Part shown: positions 1 through 7,931 of the stretch, in pieces | Layout: the number at the start of each line of letters is the position of its first letter | How positions within the stretch are numbered: position 1 is the first letter of the stretch | Source: Gammaproteobacteria bacterium | GTDB taxonomy: Bacteria; Pseudomonadota; Gammaproteobacteria; Pseudomonadales; Pseudohongiellaceae | DNA: 64,000 nt | Assembly: GCA_012960305.1 (NCBI GenBank) | Contig: DUBM01000011.1 | Span: 310,001-374,000, forward strand | Direction: 5' to 3' | Made by a program: the position numbers and the translations under genes | The notes under the pieces: generated by a model | The model's input: only the letters and a program-made list of their open reading frames with translations | Told to the model about the DNA's origin: nothing | Databases searched by the model: none

Positions 1-79
1 AAAGAATATATGGTCGCATCAGCATCTTTAATTTATTAAGCAAGTACTCTCTCGAGCTTCATCTTCGTGATTTCCCAAC

Positions 80-601
80 CTAAAGGAGAATCTGCTCGTC
101 GATTGCAGCCATGGTCTGTAACGCCCTAGCCTCAAGCTCCTGATCGCTAGCGCTGCTCACAGGATGATCGATAACCGAGAAGGCATAGCCAGGCATACCT
201 AACGCCTTCGCCATAAGTTCGGCGGCGCTAACGAAGTTACTAGTCATCACGCCAACCGCGGGAGTACCTACCCGCTCGCTGCTAATCGCGTCATGCAAAC
301 TGCACGACGAGCAGCTTCCTCAGTCACCTAGGCCGCTTATGGCCAGGTCCCAGCTCCTAGCCTCTTCGATAATCTCACCCTCAGCGGGTGCACTGTAATT
401 AGACTTAATTCGCAGGACAACCTCCGCTACTTGGTAGCGCTCCCGAAGAAGCCTCTCAATATGGGAGAAAAATCCATCAGTTCCTTCTTTGCCGTTAGAG
501 ATTAATCCTACAGTCTTTCCCTTCAGACCTGTAAGCCGTGGTGCTGGATTCAGAGTAGCTACCACTGATTCACTGGTAGGATTCAATACGCGAATCATCA
601 T
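80..601 (-). CDS. UGSC-family selenoprotein, UGA read as selenocysteine
   Basis: A single reading frame interrupted once by TGA at 320-322; reading through gives a 173-residue protein with motif U94-G-S-C97-S-S-C100, flanked by GLGD before and SLHDA after. The UGSC family, known from marine and soil bacteria, is named after this motif and carries Sec or Cys at that position. The spacing U-x2-C suggests a redox-active selenenylsulfide, but the reaction is unknown. A 15-bp hairpin begins five bases after the TGA (see SECIS entry). Start chosen at ATG 601 because AAAAGGAAAT lies about 8 bases upstream and homologues begin near the xIRVLNPT segment; an in-frame ATG at 670 would overlap the upstream gene and lacks that signal. 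An annotation pipeline would split it into two fragments (320-670 and 80-298). Last gene of a four-gene leftward operon; no selA, selB, selC or selD lies in this window. Alternative: nonsense mutation, disfavoured by the intact downstream frame and hairpin. Confidence 0.88.
278..315 (-). promoter_or_regulatory. Bacterial SECIS element for the UGSC selenoprotein
   Basis: On the minus strand, immediately downstream of the TGA (322-320), bases 315-310 pair with 283-278 (6 bp) and 309-301 pair with 297-289 (9 bp, one G-U). The apical loop is GUU at 300-298, and a 5-base bulge lies at 288-284. The loop G is the 20th base after UGA. Known bacterial SECIS elements sit directly after UGA, with a short apical loop carrying a G in the first two positions about 16-37 bases downstream, so this fits closely. 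SelB would be the reader. Hand-folded only. Confidence 0.85.
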
Positions 602-647
602 ATCTTTATTTCCTTTTGGAACGACCACATGGGCCACATTATTATAT

Positions 648-1733
648 TTAATTTGGAATTGACGGCTCACAATCTATACAGGCGCCAATAGCCACCGTGA
701 CCGCCTGACTCTTGGCGCCCAACCAGGGAGGAATTACCGCGCCGAACCCACCTGCGGGTCCCCCGGCTGCAACCAGCAAGAGATGTTCCGGACTGGACAG
801 CGCGCAATATTCGGTATCGCCCTTATCGCGTACTACCGAACCTTTACCCACAGTTGACCATTCCGAGCGCTTAATGCGAGCTTTCTCAAACAAGTAATTG
901 GCTATCTCTTTTCTTTTCCAGCCAGCCACGCGCATATGCTCACGATGCTGCGGAGGCATGATCACCACATAGTTACCCGACCAGATAGAGTAATTGCGCA
1001 GATTGGCGCGCATCTCTGCAGCATAGGTATCCAGTATTTCCTCGGGCTTACGGGTCCACTCGTTCATGATCTGACGAGGAGCACCTGCGGCAAACACTGT
1101 GACTGCCGATGCCTCCTTAGGTATGTCACGCGACTCGGCCAGAGAAGGCCAGCCGCTACCCTCTTCATCTTCCGCGATACAATAACTTATCTTGCCAGGA
1201 TGCCCCAGAGTAGACCGATCAATAGCGCCAGGACTCACCTGTAATATATTGATGAGAGCGAGCCGGATTGCCCTGCCAATAACTGAGGTAGCACGGTCTG
1301 AGCTGCCTAATACATTGAAGTCGCTGCGAGTGCCAATCTCCTGCCTGATGGAGCCATTCAGAATAACTAGAATAGCGCAGCCACCCGTGCTGGCCGTCGC
1401 CCCATGCAGCAGAAACTCATCTTTTAGCATTGCCATCCATGCAGAGACTACGACGGGGAAATGCGCAGGTAGACAGCCAGCCATAACTGCATTGATAGCC
1501 AGTTTCTCCGCTTCGATGGACCGCTCACGCACCGGCTCGATACCGATGAGCTCGTTAGCGGGCATGTTGACCCAATCGAGGCAAGCCTGCACGGCTTCGG
1601 GAGTAGGTGGGACTATTGGAAATCCGTCTGTCCAACCCCTACTATGGTAAAACTCCTGAGCATCGCCAACATCATCAAGATCGAAATACTGAGATTTCAA
1701 GGAATCAGTCATCGCATTTGAGGCGGTCTTCAT
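648..1733 (-). CDS. Conserved protein of unknown function encoded next to the UGSC selenoprotein
   Basis: 361 residues, no signal peptide or membrane segment, so probably cytoplasmic. I do not recognise a characterised family. Near the N-terminus is RGWTDGFPIVPPTPE, a motif I recall from uncharacterised proteins that accompany UGSC genes. The C-terminus holds a CxxC pair (C352, C355, in ACIDCEPS), a plausible thiol partner or metal site. Further cysteines lie in a GGCAILVILNG segment around residue 118 and at SYCIAED. Start at ATG 1733 follows GGAG ten bases upstream. The stop is 46 bases before the selenoprotein start, and the CaiB-family gene ends 42 bases upstream, so the three are very probably co-transcribed. 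A role as redox or substrate partner of the selenoprotein is inference from position only. Confidence 0.75.
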   Translation of the reverse strand: MKTASNAMTDSLKSQYFDLDDVGDAQEFYHSRGWTDGFPIVPPTPEAVQACLDWVNMPANELIGIEPVRERSIEAEKLAINAVMAGCLPAHFPVVVSAWMAMLKDEFLLHGATASTGGCAILVILNGSIRQEIGTRSDFNVLGSSDRATSVIGRAIRLALINILQVSPGAIDRSTLGHPGKISYCIAEDEEGSGWPSLAESRDIPKEASAVTVFAAGAPRQIMNEWTRKPEEILDTYAAEMRANLRNYSIWSGNYVVIMPPQHREHMRVAGWKRKEIANYLFEKARIKRSEWSTVGKGSVVRDKGDTEYCALSSPEHLLLVAAGGPAGGFGAVIPPWLGAKSQAVTVAIGACIDCEPSIPN

Positions 1734-1775
1734 TTGTCGTGATCTCCATTATTCGGGGTTCAGAAATTCAGCCAA

Positions 1776-2963
1776 TCAGGTGACGCCTGTCCGGCGAAGG
1801 TTTTGAATAGCAGTGTCGTCATACCCCAGCTCCAACAAGATGTCGTTTGTGTCGGCGCCCAGGCAAGGACCCGGTTGGTTGGGAATAGGATCAGCCATTC
1901 GCACCGGACTTTGCAGATTTTTAAGGTCAGGCCGGTTCGGATGCGTGGTGGTAACTACGGCTTCCCGGTCGAGTAAAAAGGGGTTCTCCAGCGCATCGGC
2001 AATGCCATAGACTGGCGCACACGGCACATTACCGCCAAGTATACCCACCCAATGCGCTGTTGACTGTGTCGATAAATGTGCATCGAGCATTTCCGTTAAC
2101 AAGTCCCGATTTTCCCGCCGCGCTTGTCCAGTCTGGAACTCTTTCCGTCCTACCAATTCCTGCGCACCAATTCTCTCACAAAATATTTCCCAAAACCGAT
2201 CAGTTTGCGCCATGACAAATAGCCAGCCATCACCTGTTTTGAATAATTGGGAAGGAGTTACGGACGGATGGGCCGAGCGCGGAGAGCGAGAGGTCTCGAT
2301 GCCTTCGTTCAGGTACCAGGCACCGACATAACTTAATTGATGCGCCGCCACATCGAACAAGGCGACGTCGATATCGCGACCTTCACCGGTCTCGCGTGAT
2401 TTCATAATCGACGATACCAAGGCGAGGGAAGTCGTGAGTCCGGCCAAATGATCAATGATCGACAGACCCATGCGCGTCGGTGGCCCACCTGGTTCACCAG
2501 ACATGAAGAGGTACCCAGTCTCGGCCTGCATTAAATAATCAAAGCCGGGCCAGTCCCGTCGCGGCCCGTCGCGACCGTAAGCGGATATTAAACCACAGAC
2601 AATTTTCGGATTGTGGCCCTTGAGCTGGTCATAAGTAAGGCCCAGTTTTTCAGGTTGATCGCCGCGTAGGTTGCACAGCAAAGCGTCTGCCGTTGACACT
2701 AGCTTGCCGAAAATTTCTTTGCCCTTGTCCACCTTGAGGTCAAGCGTCAGCGAACGTTTGTTGCGGTTAAATGCTTGGAAAGACAGGCTGTCCAGGTTGC
2801 CTAAATCACCCCCGGGGCCCATCTGACGGATCGGGTCACCGTTCTGCGCTCGGTTTTCGATCTTAATGACTTCGGCGCCCAAATCAGCCAATTGCAAAGT
2901 ACCGTAGGGACCCGCTGCGTAATGTTCGACCGCGAGGACACGGACACCATCCAAAGGCAACAT
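1776..2963 (-). CDS. CaiB/BaiF family (class III) CoA-transferase
   Basis: 395 residues, normal length for family III CoA-transferases, which move CoA between organic acids through an aspartyl-CoA thioester. Hallmarks: N-terminal GVRVLAVEHYAAGPYGTLQLADLGAEVIKIE, the NRNKRSLTLDLK segment, and GFDYLMQAETG around residues 142-152, whose Asp is the expected nucleophile. Cytoplasmic. The ATG overlaps the stop of an upstream 47-codon ORF (TGATG), suggesting translational coupling; there is no strong ribosome-binding site of its own. It is followed by the unknown gene and the UGSC selenoprotein. The acid substrate cannot be deduced. Confidence 0.9.
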   Translation of the reverse strand: MLPLDGVRVLAVEHYAAGPYGTLQLADLGAEVIKIENRAQNGDPIRQMGPGGDLGNLDSLSFQAFNRNKRSLTLDLKVDKGKEIFGKLVSTADALLCNLRGDQPEKLGLTYDQLKGHNPKIVCGLISAYGRDGPRRDWPGFDYLMQAETGYLFMSGEPGGPPTRMGLSIIDHLAGLTTSLALVSSIMKSRETGEGRDIDVALFDVAAHQLSYVGAWYLNEGIETSRSPRSAHPSVTPSQLFKTGDGWLFVMAQTDRFWEIFCERIGAQELVGRKEFQTGQARRENRDLLTEMLDAHLSTQSTAHWVGILGGNVPCAPVYGIADALENPFLLDREAVVTTTHPNRPDLKNLQSPVRMADPIPNQPGPCLGADTNDILLELGYDDTAIQNLRRTGVT

Positions 2964-3106
2964 CAGGCCGGATTCCGCGAGACTATTGCCTTCGAAATGA
3001 TGATCTGCGGCATTTCATTGATCCCCTCGCGGACGCACATCACGACTTTGTAACGGGTCGCTATATCGTCTAATTTAACTGGATTAATTATAACAAAAAT
3101 AAACAT
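2963..3106 (-). CDS. Small 47-residue protein translationally coupled to the CoA-transferase
   Basis: An open frame of 47 codons starts at ATG 3106 (AAGGG four bases upstream) and ends with TGA whose final A is the first base of the CoA-transferase ATG (TGATG at 2965-2961). The peptide begins MFIFVIINPVKL, has one cysteine (about residue 24, in MCVREGINEMP) and ends VSRNPA. It has no signal peptide. I do not recognise the family. The one-base stop/start overlap and its place at the head of the operon argue that it is translated. The short SD spacing and small size are reasons for caution; it could instead act as a leader peptide controlling the downstream genes. Confidence 0.5.
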   Translation of the reverse strand: MFIFVIINPVKLDDIATRYKVVMCVREGINEMPQIIISKAIVSRNPA

Positions 3107-3263
3107 CTTTCCCTTAGCTACCCTTCGTTAAGTAATCGGAGCACGGCAACGAATTATTATGGTTAAGGTGACTGTCAATTACTAGAAATATACTAATTGC
3201 CCCTTAACGCGGCGTTATGTTTTCCTGAGTCGCAATCGGGAAAAATAGTCTTCACTTGAGCTT

Positions 3264-5300
3264 TCAAGGCAATCTGAAGGCCAAGTACTCAGAACCAGAT
3301 GGTGGCCCCATTCTTCCCCCACCAGCTGCAATTACGACATATTGCTTACCATCCACGCTATACATGGAGGGAGTTGCAAAGCCTGCTGCTGGTAGTTCTG
3401 TTTCCCATAACACAGAACCATCTTCAGTATCATATGCCCGAAATTTTCGGTCAGGTGTAGCACCGATAAAAATTAGACCTGACGCGGTAACCACAGGGCC
3501 ACCATAACTTTCTGCACCGTAGTTCAAATCAGGATGACTGAGGTAATTGCCGAAATTGACTTGCCAGTCGATCTCGCCAGTTGCCAGATCGATCGAATTT
3601 AATGTTCCCCAAGGTGGTGTGTTTCCTGGCAGGCCTTCGTGATCACGAACACGTAGATAACCAGCAAAGGCGTAGTCTATTTCTGTGCTAACGACATCGC
3701 CGTTTGCTGCCAAATCTGGTGATCGTACAAAATCAATAACAGCAGACCTCTCGATTTGACTGAGACTATCGAAAGACGGCATTCGTCCCCTGCCCTCAAG
3801 GATTACTCTGGCTAGGTCGCTAGTAGACATGCGCTCTGCTATACCCTCAAGGCTAGGGGCAATACCAGTTCCACCGCCATTCTGACCGTGACATGAGCCA
3901 CAATTTTCTGCGTACACGCCACGATTACTAAATCCTACAGGTATCTCATAAAGGCGAATAATGCCTCCAATCTCCTGTCCGTTTAAAATCAATTTGTGAC
4001 CATTAGGATCATAGGCTGAACCTCCCCATTCAGCACCTCCATCGTAAGACGGATAAAATAAAACTCCATCAGTAGTAGGTGGAGCCCAAGGAGTTTGATC
4101 TAGCGGTGCCACAACTTCAGTAACATGATTGATAGCTTCTTGATTTCGGGTTGTCATCTCAAAAGTTTGACGAGTAAAAGCAACTGAAGATACCGGTTGA
4201 GTCGGAGAAGCATTTTCTCTTGGGAGAATACTTCCAGGCACATCGACTTCATAAATATCATAAAGTGACTCGCCAGTATCTCTATTAAATAAGAATAGAT
4301 GACCTGACTTAGTCGTTACCGCTACCGCGTCAATCAATGCACCATTACGCTCAAGTTGAACCAGGGTTGGAGGCGCGGGAATGTCACGATCCCATAGATC
4401 ATGTCTAACGGTTTGGTAATGCCAACGATAATCTCCGGTACGGACATCTAAGGCGATAAGTGAGTTTGCAAATAAATTATCACCAGTGCGTGAAGCTCCG
4501 TAAAAATCTGGTGTTGCTGACCCTGTTGGCACGAAGAGCATCCCTCGCTCCTCATCTAATGCCATTCCCGTCCAGTTATTAGCGCCACCGGACAAAGTTA
4601 GAGAGCCCTCTTCCCATGTCTCAGAACCCAAACCTCCCGTCAGAGGCAGGCTATTGAATTGCCAAATTCCATCACCGGTACGAACATCGAAAGCGCGAAT
4701 TACACCGGCATGAGAACTAGCACTCTCGCTGGTTGAAAATCCGAGCACCAGCATGTCCTCGAAAACAATACCCGGAACACTAGTGAATAACGGCCCTACT
4801 TTCTCTGTGGGAGTAAGGTCTAATCTGCCATTGTCGGCAAAACTTGATATTGGTTGGCCAGTATTGGCATTGAGAACAATGAGCTCTCTGCCTGCCACAT
4901 AAAGTAGCCGGCGATCATCTCCATCATGCCACCACATCAATCCTCTTTGCGGCGCGCCGCTACCTCCATTGTCATAGCGCCAGATCTCTTCGCCGGTTAC
5001 CGCATTAAGAGCGAAAGCGTTTAGTTTAGGAGACAGACCATAAAGTATTCCATCTACAATCAGTGGACTGGTATACATACTTGATCCACCCTCACGAAGT
5101 TCACCGGAGTCATAAGACCAAGCCAACTCTAACTGAAAAACATTTTCTCGAGTAATTTCAGTCAGTTCAGAATAGTGAGTGCGGGCGGAATCACCTAGAT
5201 AAGTATCCCAATTCGTTGTTCCAGCGTTTTGCTCTTCAGTTGTCGCTGGAGAACAGCCATAGATAAGGAGCAGTGAAAAAAAGGGCAAGAGCTTCTTCAT
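3264..5300 (-). CDS. Exported PQQ-dependent dehydrogenase with internal cytochrome c domain (quinohaemoprotein)
   Basis: 678 residues from the ATG at 5300; the preceding in-frame ATG (5336) lies before an obvious lipoprotein signal, MKKLLPFFSLLLIYGCSP, so 5300 is preferred. The body is an eight-bladed PQQ beta-propeller: repeated W-type motifs such as GEEIWRYD, GDYRWHYQ and GSVLWETE, and the WDRDIPAPP segment typical of sugar/alcohol quinoproteins. A c-type haem motif, CGSCH, sits around residue 470 inside the propeller, as in membrane-bound quinohaemoproteins, followed by GRMPSF with the probable Met ligand. Expected role: periplasmic oxidation of an alcohol, aldose or polyol, passing electrons through haem to the respiratory chain. 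The substrate is unknown and no pqq biosynthesis genes are in the window. Monocistronic; divergent from the M49 peptidase. Confidence 0.88.
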   Translation of the reverse strand: MKKLLPFFSLLLIYGCSPATTEEQNAGTTNWDTYLGDSARTHYSELTEITRENVFQLELAWSYDSGELREGGSSMYTSPLIVDGILYGLSPKLNAFALNAVTGEEIWRYDNGGSGAPQRGLMWWHDGDDRRLLYVAGRELIVLNANTGQPISSFADNGRLDLTPTEKVGPLFTSVPGIVFEDMLVLGFSTSESASSHAGVIRAFDVRTGDGIWQFNSLPLTGGLGSETWEEGSLTLSGGANNWTGMALDEERGMLFVPTGSATPDFYGASRTGDNLFANSLIALDVRTGDYRWHYQTVRHDLWDRDIPAPPTLVQLERNGALIDAVAVTTKSGHLFLFNRDTGESLYDIYEVDVPGSILPRENASPTQPVSSVAFTRQTFEMTTRNQEAINHVTEVVAPLDQTPWAPPTTDGVLFYPSYDGGAEWGGSAYDPNGHKLILNGQEIGGIIRLYEIPVGFSNRGVYAENCGSCHGQNGGGTGIAPSLEGIAERMSTSDLARVILEGRGRMPSFDSLSQIERSAVIDFVRSPDLAANGDVVSTEIDYAFAGYLRVRDHEGLPGNTPPWGTLNSIDLATGEIDWQVNFGNYLSHPDLNYGAESYGGPVVTASGLIFIGATPDRKFRAYDTEDGSVLWETELPAAGFATPSMYSVDGKQYVVIAAGGGRMGPPSGSEYLAFRLP

Positions 5301-5487
5301 TTTTAGGTCCCAGTTATTAATAATATACTCTAACAAACTGCCACAGTTACCGACTCGTCGTCTAAAATCAGGGGCGAACCCCTAAACGAAAGTCAGCTCT
5401 AGGTCTGAAGAGCGATAATAACGCCTTTGATTGAAAAATTAGGTAAACTTAAAGTCAAACATGCTAGATATTAGAGGCAAAGCAAAA

Positions 5488-7647
5488 ATGTCCAGGTTCA
5501 GTACACAGCAAGTGAAGCAATTCAGCATTTCTATCTGCATATTAGGTATTCTCGCGACCTGCGGTGAAGCTGAGGATACTGCTAACTCTAAAATGGAGCT
5601 AGAACAAAAAACGCTCCAAACAACTGTGGTGCCCCTTGTTGCAACAACAGCTGCAGCCACCTCGCCAATCTCCGCACTCGTTACCGAAACTAACAATGAC
5701 GACTCATTTGAATATGAAGCCGATCGCTTCGCCGATATTCGCATTCTTCGATATCAGGTGCCAGGTTTTGAAGATTTAACTGAGCAGCAACAAGAATTGC
5801 TGTTTTATCTTTCTGAAGCAGCTCTATCTGGTCGAGACATCATGTGGGACCAGAACTACAAGCACAATTTACGCATCCGTCGCACAATAGAAGAAGTTAT
5901 CAAGCATTATCGTGGCGACAGAGATAAACAAGAGTTTGGTCACTTTATGACTTACGCCAAACAAATGTGGTTCGCTAATGGAATTCATCATCATTATTCC
6001 GGTGCAAAATTTACGCCTTTATATGATGAAGCCTATTTCGCTGAATTGATTACTGCAACCGCTACCTTCGCAAGTTACCCATTACGTAATGATCAAACTC
6101 TTTCACAACTGATTGATGAATTGACACCCATCATATTCGACCCGACAATTGCCCCGAAGAAAGTGAATACTGCAGCGGGTGTCGACAAGATTGTTACTTC
6201 CGCAGTTAATTTTTATGAAGGTGTCACGGAACAGGAAGTCATAGATTTTTATGCCAGTAAATCTACCTCAGGAGACACCACGCCAATTTCCTATGGCCTT
6301 AACTCAAAACTGATGAACATCGATGGCGAAGTAACTGAGCAGGTTTGGAAAGTTGGCGGGATGTATGGGCCTGCTTTGGAGCGAATAATTTATTGGTTAG
6401 AAAAAGCAATAACAGTTGCGGAAAATGAAAAGCAAAAAGAAGTTTTTGCACTGCTGATTAAATATTATCGCAGTGGTAATCTCAGAGATTTTGATGCTTA
6501 CAATATTGCCTGGGTTAAAGATACTGAATCTAGAATTGATATGATCAATGGCTTCATCGAAGTCTACAACGACCCATTAGGATATCGTGGATCGTTCGAA
6601 TCAGTGATCTCTTTCCGTGATGATGAAGCCAGTGAAAGAATAGCCGCTATTAGTGCGCGCGCACAATGGTTTGAAGATAACTCCCCTATTATAAGCGCGC
6701 ACAAAAAAGCAGATGTAACCGGTATCGATGGCAGGGTGATTACTGTGGTCATGGAGTCCGGCGACGCATCTCCGGCAACTCCTATTGGAATCAATCTTCC
6801 AAACTCTAGTTGGATTCGAGCCGAGCACGGGTCTAAGTCTGTAAGCCTTTCTAATATTGTAGATGCCTATAGTGCGTCCCCGAGCAGGACGCTAGAAGAG
6901 TTTGCCTACACACCTGAGGAAATCGTACGCACTCGAGCCCATGCGGAACAAGCAGGGAACCTGCACACAGATATGCATGAAGTTATTGGCCATGCATCTG
7001 GGCAGATTAACGCAGGTGTAGGCACTACTAGAGAGACTATTAAACAGTATGCAAGCACACTGGAAGAAGCACGGGCAGACCTAGTGGCCTTGTATTACGT
7101 ACTTGACCCCATGCTAATCGAGATTGGCGTGATGGATAGTCTCGATGTGGGCCGTTCTGAATATGACTCCTATATAAGAAACGGTGCCATGACTCAACTT
7201 TACCGGATTCAGCCGGGAGAGTTAATTGAAGAAGCGCATATGCGGAACCGTCAACTTGTGGCGATGTGGTCCTATGAGCAAGGCATTGACGAAAATGTCA
7301 TCGAAAAAGTTGTTCGCGGTGGAAAGACCTATTTCGTTGTAAACGACTATGAGAAACTAAGAGTAATTTTCGGTAATCTCTTAAGAGAGATTCAGCGTAT
7401 TAAATCTGAAGGGGATTTTGACGCGGCACAAGCCTTAGTGGAAAATTATGGTACTCAAGTCGATGAAGAACTTCATGCAGAAGTCCTAGAGCGTTATTCG
7501 ACTCTTGGCGTAGCACCTTATTCAGGGTTTATCAATCCTCGAATTTGGGTAAGTGAACGTGACGTGAACATTGACTATCCAAATGATTTCGTTGGACAGA
7601 TGCTCGAGTACGCAAACAGATATTCGAACCTCCCAACAGATAACTAA
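5488..7647 (+). CDS. Dipeptidyl-peptidase III family (M49) metallopeptidase, exported
   Basis: 719 residues from ATG 5488 (GAGG upstream; ATG 5461 would only add nine residues before the signal sequence). The N-terminus is a hydrophobic signal ending in ATC-GEAED, so a lipoprotein is likely. The M49 signature is present: HEVIGH around residues 496-501, with two zinc histidines and the catalytic Glu, and EEARAD about 30 residues later supplying the third ligand. The usual family motif is HExxGH plus EECRAE/D, so the site looks complete. Function: release of dipeptides from peptide N-termini. The exported form fits peptide scavenging in the periplasm. The gene is flanked by unrelated catabolic genes and appears monocistronic; no terminator is visible in the 284-base gap after it. 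Confidence 0.88.
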   Translation: MSRFSTQQVKQFSISICILGILATCGEAEDTANSKMELEQKTLQTTVVPLVATTAAATSPISALVTETNNDDSFEYEADRFADIRILRYQVPGFEDLTEQQQELLFYLSEAALSGRDIMWDQNYKHNLRIRRTIEEVIKHYRGDRDKQEFGHFMTYAKQMWFANGIHHHYSGAKFTPLYDEAYFAELITATATFASYPLRNDQTLSQLIDELTPIIFDPTIAPKKVNTAAGVDKIVTSAVNFYEGVTEQEVIDFYASKSTSGDTTPISYGLNSKLMNIDGEVTEQVWKVGGMYGPALERIIYWLEKAITVAENEKQKEVFALLIKYYRSGNLRDFDAYNIAWVKDTESRIDMINGFIEVYNDPLGYRGSFESVISFRDDEASERIAAISARAQWFEDNSPIISAHKKADVTGIDGRVITVVMESGDASPATPIGINLPNSSWIRAEHGSKSVSLSNIVDAYSASPSRTLEEFAYTPEEIVRTRAHAEQAGNLHTDMHEVIGHASGQINAGVGTTRETIKQYASTLEEARADLVALYYVLDPMLIEIGVMDSLDVGRSEYDSYIRNGAMTQLYRIQPGELIEEAHMRNRQLVAMWSYEQGIDENVIEKVVRGGKTYFVVNDYEKLRVIFGNLLREIQRIKSEGDFDAAQALVENYGTQVDEELHAEVLERYSTLGVAPYSGFINPRIWVSERDVNIDYPNDFVGQMLEYANRYSNLPTDN

Positions 7648-7931
7648 GTACGCTTAAAAACTACCGAGAAGAACTAAGAGGTTAGTAATGAGTTTGATCG
7701 CAAGGCAAATACCTTAAAAGCAACATCTTCGGATATTTCCGGTCTTAGCCTAACACCCTGATTCTTACGCTATCACCCTCTGATTAGCGGAGATGATATT
7801 CACCAAAAATTATAGAATCCACTGCCCTCAGTTCTGCTTTTCGAGCTTAGTGGCTATTCGAAAACCTATTGAGCTGTGAATTCTTTTGCTAAAAAAATCT
7901 TTCCCAAGAAAACCACAAGGCAGTAATAAAA

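Noticed and set aside
80-298. Separate 72-residue protein starting at TTG 298
   Set aside because: No SD, no signal; it is the C-terminal half of the UGSC selenoprotein.
320-670. Separate 116-residue protein ending at the TGA
   Set aside because: It ends exactly before the UGSC motif and the frame continues after the TGA with a SECIS hairpin, so it is half of a selenoprotein. Its ATG at 670 also overlaps the upstream gene.
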